Source of the DNA: Streptomyces sp. SID486
GTDB lineage: Bacteria > Actinomycetota > Actinomycetes > Streptomycetales > Streptomycetaceae
Assembly: GCF_009865385.1 (NCBI RefSeq)
Contig: NZ_WWJT01000051.1
Location: 1-51,460, forward strand
DNA length: 51,460 bases
Direction of reading: 5' to 3'
Shown here: piece after piece, positions 46,104 through 51,460 of the stretch
Position numbering within the stretch: the stretch's first letter is position 1
Layout of the letters: every line of letters begins with the position of its first letter
Position numbers and translations under genes: made by a program
The notes under the pieces: model-generated
Database searches by the model: none
Seen by the model: the letters and a program-made list of their open reading frames with translations, nothing else
Told to the model about the DNA's origin: nothing

Positions 46104-46945
46104 GCCCGCTGGATCCCTTCGGCGCACGGCTGCGCCGCGCCATGGACGAGCGCGGCCCGCTGTGCGTCGGCATCGACCCGCACGCCTCGCTGCTCGCCGA
46201 GTGGGGCCTGGACGACGACGTCGCCGGCCTGGAGCGGTTCAGCCGTACGGTCGTCGAGGCCATGGCCGACCGGGTCGCCGTCCTGAAGCCGCAGATCGCC
46301 TTCTTCGAACGGTTCGGCTCCCGCGGCCTCGCCGTGCTGGAGCGGTCGGTCCAGGAGGCGCGGGCGGCCGGCGCCCTGGTCCTGATGGACGCCAAGCGCG
46401 GTGACATCGGCTCGACCATGGCCGCCTACGCCGAGTCCTTCCTGCACCCGGACGCCCCGTTGTTCTCCGACGCGCTGACCGTCTCGCCGTACCTCGGCTA
46501 CGGCTCGCTCAGCCCGGCCGTCGCCCTGGCCCGGGAGAGCGGCACCGGCCTGTTCGTGCTGGCGCTGACCTCCAACCCGGAGGGCGGCGAGGTGCAGCAC
46601 GCGGTCCGCGGGGACGGCCGGAACATCGGCGCGACCATGCTGGCCCACCTGGCGGGCGAGAACGCGGGGGAGGAGCCGCTGGGCTCCTTCGGCGCGGTGG
46701 TCGGCGCCACCCTCGGCGACCTGTCCTCGTACGACCTGGACGTCAACGGCCCGCTCCTGGCCCCCGGCATCGGCGCCCAGGGCGCGCGGCCGGCCGACCT
46801 TCCCGGCGTCTTCGGCGCCGCCGTGCGCAACGTCGTGCCCAACGTCAGCCGGGGTGTTCTGCGTCACGGTCCCGACGTCGGCGCGCTGCGCGGGTCGGCC
46901 GAGCGGTTCGCGCAGGAGATCCGGGCGGCCGTCGGGGCGGTCTGA
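46100..46945 (+). CDS. pyrF: Orotidine 5'-phosphate decarboxylase, type 2
   Basis: Final step to UMP. The 281-residue length and motifs fit the type 2 group found in actinobacteria and myxobacteria rather than the shorter E. coli type. [16 protein letters not shown] opens the barrel; the active-site motif is DAKRGD (97-102) with Lys99, followed by IGST. The ATG overlaps the pyrD stop. It is the last pyr gene; orotate phosphoribosyltransferase (pyrE) is absent from this cluster and must lie elsewhere. Confidence 0.95.
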
Positions 46946-47019
46946 GCCGCGAGCCGGGTGCCCGGCCGAGCGGCGTCACACCGGCTGGAGTGTGAATACA
47001 TCCTCAAATCGAGGGCAGT

Positions 47020-47100
47020 ATGTCTGCTATGTCCGGCCTGATCAAGGCTGACCAGGACTTTTCCGCTGTTCTCGCTGACTCTGGCGGACTTGCCCGCTAG
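47020..47100 (+). CDS. Possible 26-residue small ORF upstream of sIHF
   Basis: ATG at 47020 to TAG at 47098. The peptide starts MSAMSGLIKADQDFSAV and ends ADSGGLAR. GAGGG lies 4 nt upstream. Codons are unlike the surroundings: TCT, GCT, GTT and CTT are frequent and the GC bias at third positions is lost. It could be a leader peptide, but the likely sIHF -10 element overlaps its stop codon. It is equally likely to be non-coding AT-richer promoter DNA. Confidence 0.25.
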   Translation: MSAMSGLIKADQDFSAVLADSGGLAR

Positions 47101-47103
47101 TCT
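47075..47103 (+). promoter_or_regulatory. Probable sIHF promoter
   Basis: CTGACT (47075-47080), 17 nt, TAGTCT (47098-47103); good HrdB-type spacing. The leader would be about 135 nt and include the repeat at 47108-47147. Confidence 0.55.
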
Positions 47104-47107
47104 CCGA

Positions 47108-47147
47108 GCAGTGGGGGCACCTCCCTCGCCCCTCAGGCAGTGGGGGA
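47108..47147. repeat. GTGGGGGCACCTCCC-type dispersed Streptomyces element
   Basis: GCAGTGGGGG occurs at 47108-47117 and again at 47137-47146, and CCTCCC (47120-47125) can pair with GGGGAG. I recall the string GTGGGGGCACCTCCC as common between Streptomyces genes. Here it sits in the sIHF leader. Confidence 0.55.
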
Positions 47148-47244
47148 GAACGGGCAGCGTGTTGCTCGTAGCTCCCCAGGTGTGGGGCGACTAGGTTCCT
47201 CACCGGTCCGTATCCGACAGTTCGACATCCGAGGTGACGTAGGC

Positions 47245-47568
47245 GTGGCTCTTCCGCCCCTTACCCCTGAACAGCGCGCAGCCGCGCTCGAAAAGGCCGC
47301 CGCGGCTCGCCGGGAGCGGGCCGAGGTCAAGAATCGACTCAAGCACTCCGGCGCCTCCCTGCACGAGGTCATCAAGCAGGGCCAGGAGAACGACGTCATC
47401 GGCAAGATGAAGGTCTCCGCGCTGCTGGAGTCCCTGCCGGGCGTCGGCAAGGTCCGCGCGAAGCAGATCATGGAGCGTCTGGGCATCTCCGAGAGCCGCC
47501 GCGTACGCGGTCTCGGTTCCAACCAGATCGCCTCCCTGGAGCGTGAGTTCGGCAGCACCGGTTCCTGA
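47245..47568 (+). CDS. Actinobacterial integration host factor sIHF
   Basis: Nucleoid-associated DNA-binding protein specific to actinobacteria (mIHF in mycobacteria), required for normal sporulation and chromosome compaction in Streptomyces. The 107-residue protein matches the size known for sIHF. An N-terminal helix (PLTPEQRAAALEKAAAARRERAEVK region) is followed by a helix-two-turn-helix DNA-binding domain with SALLESLPGVGKVRAKQI (about 59-76) and RRVRGLGSNQIASLEREF. The GTG at 47245 has GAGGTGA 7-8 nt upstream; upstream in-frame starts lack homology. It is unrelated to E. coli IHF (himA/himD). Confidence 0.95.
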   Translation: MALPPLTPEQRAAALEKAAAARRERAEVKNRLKHSGASLHEVIKQGQENDVIGKMKVSALLESLPGVGKVRAKQIMERLGISESRRVRGLGSNQIASLEREFGSTGS

Positions 47569-47609
47569 GTCCGCCTCCGGGCGGACAGGGAGTCCCGGGC
47601 ACTCCGGGA
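47569..47609 (+). terminator. Two tandem hairpins after sIHF
   Basis: GTCCGCC (47569-47575) pairs with GGCGGAC (47580-47586), and TCCCGG (47593-47598) pairs with CCGGGA (47604-47609). The first overlaps the region just after the stop codon. gmk begins at 47629, preceded by AATAAT (47617-47622) as a possible -10 for a leaderless start. Confidence 0.6.
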
Positions 47610-47628
47610 TTGCTGGAATAATCGCTGC

Positions 47629-48222
47629 ATGGCAGTAACACTCCGGGGGACGACCCCCGAGCCCCCGGACGCACGTCCGCGGCTGACCGTGCTCTCCGGC
47701 CCCTCGGGGGTCGGCAAGAGCACGGTCGTCGCTCATATGCGCAAGGAACACCCCGACGTCTGGCTCTCGGTCTCCGCGACCACCCGCAAGCCGCGCCCCG
47801 GTGAGCAGCATGGAGTCCACTACTTCTTCGTCACCGACGAGGAGATGGACAAGCTGATCGCCAACGGCGAGCTGCTGGAATGGGCCGAGTTCGCCGGCAA
47901 CCGCTACGGCACGCCCCGCGCGGCCGTGCTGGAGCGGCTGGAGAACGGTGAGCCCGTCCTGCTGGAGATCGACCTCCAGGGCGCCCGGCAGGTCCGGGAG
48001 TCAATGTCCGACGCCCAGCTGGTGTTCCTGGCCCCGCCCTCCTGGGAGGAGCTCGTGCGCAGGCTGACCGGCCGGGGGACCGAGTCGCCCGAGGTCATCG
48101 AGCGCCGCCTGGAGGCGGCGCGGACCGAGCTGGCGGCCGAGCCGGAGTTCGATACGACCTTGGTCAACACCTCCGTCGAGGACGTGGCCCGCGAGCTGCT
48201 AGCCTTGATGGACGTTGTGTGA
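47629..48222 (+). CDS. gmk: Guanylate kinase
   Basis: Phosphorylates GMP to GDP. The 197-residue protein has the P-loop GPSGVGKS (24-31), the GMP-binding [36 protein letters not shown] and the lid [14 protein letters not shown]. The ATG may be read leaderless. The neighbouring order sIHF-gmk-rpoZ-coaBC-metK is the conserved actinobacterial cluster. Confidence 0.96.
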   Translation: MAVTLRGTTPEPPDARPRLTVLSGPSGVGKSTVVAHMRKEHPDVWLSVSATTRKPRPGEQHGVHYFFVTDEEMDKLIANGELLEWAEFAGNRYGTPRAAVLERLENGEPVLLEIDLQGARQVRESMSDAQLVFLAPPSWEELVRRLTGRGTESPEVIERRLEAARTELAAEPEFDTTLVNTSVEDVARELLALMDVV

Positions 48223-48241
48223 TCGTGACCGTGATCACGAT
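48222..48241. promoter_or_regulatory. Palindromic site upstream of rpoZ
   Basis: The gap begins with ATCGTGACCGTGATCACGAT (48222-48241), which contains the perfect 10-bp palindrome CGTGATCACG (48230-48239) and outer arms ATCGTG/CACGAT. It lies 35 nt before the rpoZ start and could be a regulator site. Confidence 0.35.
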
Positions 48242-48275
48242 GTCTGATTCTTACCCATCCATCGGAAGGTAGAGC

Positions 48276-48548
48276 GTGTCCTCTTCCATCACCGCGCCCG
48301 AGGGCATCATCAACCCGCCGATCGACGAGCTCCTCGAGGCGACCGACTCGAAGTACAGCCTCGTGATCTACGCGGCCAAGCGTGCCCGCCAGATCAACGC
48401 GTACTACTCGCAGCTCGGTGAGGGCCTCCTCGAGTACGTCGGTCCGCTCGTCGACACCCACGTGCACGAGAAGCCGCTCTCGATCGCCCTGCGGGAGATC
48501 AACGCCGGTCTGCTGACCTCCGAGGCCATCGAGGGCCCGGCGCAGTAG
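48276..48548 (+). CDS. rpoZ: RNA polymerase omega subunit
   Basis: Small subunit that chaperones beta' during RNA polymerase assembly. The 90-residue protein has the conserved core [31 protein letters not shown] and a C-terminus with [15 protein letters not shown]. The GTG start has GGAAGG 6 nt upstream. It lies 53 nt after gmk and is ended by a strong hairpin. Confidence 0.96.
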   Translation: MSSSITAPEGIINPPIDELLEATDSKYSLVIYAAKRARQINAYYSQLGEGLLEYVGPLVDTHVHEKPLSIALREINAGLLTSEAIEGPAQ

Positions 48549-48573
48549 TACCTTCAGATCGCGATTGACTTAT

Positions 48574-48608
48574 CCACAGGCCCGGCAGTCATCCTGCCGG
48601 GCCTGTGG
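48574..48608 (+). terminator. rpoZ terminator
   Basis: CCACAGGCCCGGCAG (48574-48588) pairs perfectly over 15 bp with CTGCCGGGCCTGTGG (48594-48608), loop tcatc. The base of the left arm overlaps a DnaA-box-like TTATCCACA (48570-48578). Confidence 0.88.
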
Positions 48609-48620
48609 TGTGTCATGGAG

Positions 48621-48646
48621 TCGTACGTTTTCGTCGTACGTTGTCG
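48621..48646. repeat. 13-bp tandem direct repeat upstream of coaBC
   Basis: TCGTACGTTTTCG (48621-48633) followed at once by TCGTACGTTGTCG (48634-48646), one mismatch, 17 nt before the coaBC start. It could be a tandem binding site in the promoter or leader. Confidence 0.5.
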
Positions 48647-48662
48647 AGTCCGGGGAGACACG

Positions 48663-49865
48663 GTGGACAAGCCGAGGGTCGTGCTGGGGGTCAGCGGTGG
48701 CATCGCCGCCTACAAGGCCTGTGAGCTGCTGAGAAGGTTCACGGAGTCGGGCCACGACGTCCGCGTGGTGCCCACCGCCTCCGCGCTGCACTTCGTCGGC
48801 GCCGCCACCTGGTCCGCGCTGTCCGGCAACCCGGTCGCCACCGACGTCTGGGACGACGTCCACGAGGTCCCGCACGTCCGCATCGGCCAGCAGGCCGACC
48901 TCGTGGTCGTGGCCCCGGCCACCGCCGACATCCTCGCCAAGGCCGCCCACGGCCTCGCCGGCGACCTGCTGACCAACACGCTCCTCACCGCCCGCTGTCC
49001 GGTGGTCTTCGCCCCGGCGATGCACACCGAGATGTGGGAGCACCCGGCCACCCAGGAGAACGTGGCCACGCTGCGCCGCCGCGGCGCGGTCGTCGTCGAG
49101 CCCGCCGTCGGGCGCCTCACCGGTGTCGACACCGGCAAGGGCCGGCTGCCCGACCCCACCGAGATCTTCGAGGTCTGCCGCCGCGTGCTGGCCCGCGGCG
49201 GCACCACGCCCGACCTGGCGGGGCGGCACGTCGTCGTCTCCGCGGGCGGCACCCGCGAGCCGCTCGACCCCGTCCGCTTCCTCGGCAACCGCTCCTCCGG
49301 CAAGCAGGGCTACGCCCTCGCCCGGACCGCGGCCGCCCGCGGCGCCCGTGTGACGCTCGTCTCGGCCAACACCGCGCTGCCCGACCCGGCGGGCGTCGAC
49401 GTCGTCCGGGCCGGCACCGCCGTGCAGCTGCGCGAGGCCGTCCTGAAGGCCGCGGCGGACGCCGACGCCGTGGTCATGGCCGCCGCCGTCGCCGACTTCC
49501 GCCCGGCCGCCTACGCCGCCGGGAAGATCAAGAAGAAGGACGGCCAGGATCCCGACCCCATCGTCCTGGTGCGAAATCCGGACATCCTCGCGGAGGTGTC
49601 CGCCGAACGGGCCCGGCCCGGACAGGTGATCGTGGGCTTCGCCGCCGAGACCGACGACGTCCTCGCCAACGGCCGCGCCAAGCTCGCCCGCAAGGGCTGC
49701 GACCTGCTCGTGGTGAACGAGGTGGGCGAGCGCAAGACCTTTGGTTCCGAGGAGAACGAAGCCGTGGTGCTGGGCGCCGACGGCAGCGAGACACCGGTGC
49801 CGTACGGCCCCAAGGAGGCCCTCGCCGACACCGTCTGGGACCTCGTCGTAGGACGACTGGGCTGA
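48663..49865 (+). CDS. coaBC: Bifunctional phosphopantothenoylcysteine decarboxylase/synthetase CoaBC
   Basis: Performs two steps of coenzyme A synthesis. In the 400-residue protein the N-terminal flavin-dependent CoaC domain (1-185) starts [20 protein letters not shown] and has the motif APAMHTEMW in place of the usual PXMNXXMW. The loop that normally carries LACG with a catalytic Cys reads [13 protein letters not shown], a form I believe is shared by actinobacteria. The CoaB domain has [24 protein letters not shown] and the Lys-rich [10 protein letters not shown]. The GTG has GGGGAG upstream. It comes after the rpoZ terminator, so it has its own promoter. Confidence 0.94.
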   Translation: MDKPRVVLGVSGGIAAYKACELLRRFTESGHDVRVVPTASALHFVGAATWSALSGNPVATDVWDDVHEVPHVRIGQQADLVVVAPATADILAKAAHGLAGDLLTNTLLTARCPVVFAPAMHTEMWEHPATQENVATLRRRGAVVVEPAVGRLTGVDTGKGRLPDPTEIFEVCRRVLARGGTTPDLAGRHVVVSAGGTREPLDPVRFLGNRSSGKQGYALARTAAARGARVTLVSANTALPDPAGVDVVRAGTAVQLREAVLKAAADADAVVMAAAVADFRPAAYAAGKIKKKDGQDPDPIVLVRNPDILAEVSAERARPGQVIVGFAAETDDVLANGRAKLARKGCDLLVVNEVGERKTFGSEENEAVVLGADGSETPVPYGPKEALADTVWDLVVGRLG

Positions 49866-50113
49866 CGTCCGGCACGCGGTCGGGCGAACCCGTCGGCGGG
49901 CCGCGACCGGCTCAAATCGGGTGTGGCGGCCCTGGCCAAGGCCGCTCGCCATTGTGCAGAATGCCCGTGCCGCAGGTCACAGCGCTCCCGAGAGGCGAGA
50001 CGGTGGCCCGTCGGACGAGTGCGACCGATAAACTGTTCACGGTCGACGCCGGGCGCAGCCCCGTGTCCTCCGCAAATGATCAGCCAGCAGCCGCTGCAAC
50101 CACAGGGAGCGTT
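49866..50113 (+). other. coaBC-metK gap (248 nt)
   Basis: No gene. TAAACT (50029-50034) could be a metK -10 without a convincing -35, leaving a leader of about 75 nt. I looked for a SAM-responsive riboswitch and saw no convincing conserved core. Confidence 0.5.
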
Positions 50114-51322
50114 GTGTCCCGTCGCCTGTTCACCTCGGAGTCCGTGACCGAGGGTCACCCCGACAAGATCGCTGACCAGATCAGCGACACCATTCTCGAC
50201 GCGCTTCTGCGCGAGGACCCGACCTCCCGGGTCGCGGTCGAGACCCTGATCACCACCGGCCTGGTCCACGTGGCCGGCGAGGTCACGACCAAGGCCTACG
50301 CCGACATCGCGACCCTCGTCCGCGGCAAGATCCTGGAGATCGGCTACGACTCCTCCAAGAAGGGCTTCGACGGCGCCTCCTGCGGCGTGTCGGTGTCCAT
50401 CGGCGCGCAGTCCCCGGACATCGCGCAGGGTGTGGACGCGGCCTACGAGGCGCGGGTCGAGGGCGACGAGGACGAGCTGGACCGGCAGGGCGCGGGCGAC
50501 CAGGGCCTGATGTTCGGGTACGCGTCCGACGAGACGCCCACCCTGATGCCGCTGCCGGTCTTCCTGGCGCACCGCCTGTCCAAGCGCCTGTCCGAGGTCC
50601 GCAAGAACGGCACCATCCCCTACCTGCGCCCGGACGGCAAGACGCAGGTCACCATCGAGTACGACGGCGACAAGGCCGTCCGCCTCGACACGGTGGTCGT
50701 CTCCTCCCAGCACGCCTCCGACATCGACCTGGAGTCGCTGCTCGCCCCCGACATCCGCGAGTTCGTCGTGGAGCCGGAGCTGAAGGCGCTCCTGGACGAG
50801 GGCATCAAGCTCGACACCGAGGGCTACCGCCTGCTGGTCAACCCGACCGGCCGCTTCGAGATCGGCGGCCCGATGGGTGACGCCGGCCTGACCGGCCGCA
50901 AGATCATCATCGACACCTACGGCGGCATGGCCCGCCACGGCGGCGGTGCGTTCTCGGGCAAGGACCCGTCCAAGGTGGACCGCTCGGCGGCGTACGCGAT
51001 GCGCTGGGTGGCGAAGAACGTCGTGGCGGCGGGCCTGGCCTCCCGCTGCGAGGTCCAGGTCGCCTACGCCATCGGCAAGGCCGAGCCGGTCGGCCTGTTC
51101 GTGGAGACCTTCGGCACCGCCAAGGTCGACGCCGAGAAGATCGAGAAGGCCATCGACGAGGTCTTCGACCTCCGTCCGGCCGCGATCATCCGCGACCTCG
51201 ACCTGCTCCGCCCGATCTACGCCCAGACGGCCGCCTACGGCCACTTCGGCCGCGAGCTGCCCGACTTCACCTGGGAGCGCACGGACCGCGTGGACGCCCT
51301 GCGCGCCGCCGTGGGCATGTAG
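50114..51322 (+). CDS. metK: S-adenosylmethionine synthetase
   Basis: Makes S-adenosylmethionine from methionine and ATP. The 402-residue protein has GHPDK (14-18), [12 protein letters not shown], the phosphate-binding [19 protein letters not shown] and the usual three-domain length. The GTG at 50114 is supported by GGGAG 5 nt upstream and the standard N-terminus [17 protein letters not shown]; the longer upstream frame is not part of the protein. In Streptomyces, S-adenosylmethionine level affects antibiotic production and sporulation. A strong hairpin follows. Confidence 0.98.
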   Translation: MSRRLFTSESVTEGHPDKIADQISDTILDALLREDPTSRVAVETLITTGLVHVAGEVTTKAYADIATLVRGKILEIGYDSSKKGFDGASCGVSVSIGAQSPDIAQGVDAAYEARVEGDEDELDRQGAGDQGLMFGYASDETPTLMPLPVFLAHRLSKRLSEVRKNGTIPYLRPDGKTQVTIEYDGDKAVRLDTVVVSSQHASDIDLESLLAPDIREFVVEPELKALLDEGIKLDTEGYRLLVNPTGRFEIGGPMGDAGLTGRKIIIDTYGGMARHGGGAFSGKDPSKVDRSAAYAMRWVAKNVVAAGLASRCEVQVAYAIGKAEPVGLFVETFGTAKVDAEKIEKAIDEVFDLRPAAIIRDLDLLRPIYAQTAAYGHFGRELPDFTWERTDRVDALRAAVGM

Positions 51323-51340
51323 GACCCCCGCACCACGCAT

Positions 51341-51382
51341 CGCCGAGGCCCGGCCGCCCCACGGGGAGGCCGGGCCTCGGCG
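51341..51382 (+). terminator. metK terminator
   Basis: CGCCGAGGCCCGGCC (51341-51355) pairs with GGCCGGGCCTCGGCG (51368-51382) over 15 bp, with an inner CCCC/GGGG stem in the loop; 19 nt after the metK stop. The remaining 78 nt to the window end are GC-rich without recognisable features. Confidence 0.88.
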
Positions 51383-51460
51383 TACCCGGGGCGGCCCGGG
51401 GACCGGCACCGGCCTGGCCGCCGCAGACGGGTGGCCGCAGACGGGTGGTCCGGAGCGGGG

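Larger units (their letters stand above)
46946..47244 (+). other. pyrF-sIHF intergenic region (299 nt)
   Basis: Contains a 26-codon low-GC reading frame (47020-47100), a probable promoter (47075-47103) and a hairpin-forming repeat (47108-47147). No larger gene is supported. Confidence 0.6.

Noticed and set aside
49866..50113. SAM riboswitch upstream of metK
   Set aside because: I saw no recognisable SAM-I, SAM-II or SAM-IV core; a covariance-model search of this gap would settle it.

Overview
The window is a stretch of core chromosome from a high-GC actinomycete, almost certainly a Streptomyces. The evidence is strong GC bias at third codon positions, many GTG and TTG starts, leaderless-looking genes, a BldD regulator, an sIHF nucleoid protein and the gene order. 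From memory, the order resembles the metK to yebC region of Streptomyces coelicolor (metK SCO1476, sIHF SCO1480, bldD SCO1489), which I could not check by alignment. I annotate 47 protein genes. I see no tRNA, rRNA, CRISPR array, insertion sequence, prophage or plasmid gene.

Layout. 1-5.5 kb: a small membrane protein, pyridoxal phosphate synthase (pdxS-pdxT), a YebC protein and the Holliday-junction operon ruvC-ruvA-ruvB. 5.6-12.7 kb: the secretion genes yajC-secD-secF, then apt and the stringent-response gene relA. 12.7-15 kb, minus strand: a DUF349 protein and a membrane-anchored cyclophilin. 15-20.5 kb: a metallo-beta-lactamase-fold hydrolase, hisS, a VKOR family protein, rarA and rpsD. 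20.5-22.7 kb, minus strand: an orphan STAND-type ATPase. 22.8-28.6 kb: two small membrane-associated proteins, alaS, ruvX and mltG. 28.6-32.4 kb: aroE and the overlapping aroC-aroK-aroB. 32.6-35.9 kb: a P-loop protein with a proline-rich N-terminus, an M24 'pita-bread' protein, efp and nusB. 36.2-36.7 kb, minus strand: bldD. 37-46.9 kb: the pyrimidine operon pyrR-pyrB-pyrC-(PH-like)-carA-carB-pyrD-pyrF. 47-51.3 kb: sIHF, gmk, rpoZ, coaBC and metK.

Functional links. The pyrimidine cluster holds the UMP pathway except orotate phosphoribosyltransferase, behind a probable PyrR-binding hairpin that can pair with the pyrR ribosome binding site. The aro cluster covers several shikimate steps. Two recombination loci, ruvCAB and rarA, each carry an exact match to the PafBC-dependent RecA-NDp promoter motif. 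relA carries an exact SigR (disulphide-stress) promoter match. bldD has a clear promoter with a palindrome at the start site, consistent with known autorepression, and retains the c-di-GMP-binding signature.

There is no obvious undescribed multi-gene system: this is conserved housekeeping DNA. The best points for a second look are the regulatory sites, the heavily structured rpsD leader, a 62-bp perfect palindrome, two intergenic tandem-repeat patches, the effector-less STAND protein, and the M24 protein whose metal ligands look degenerate.
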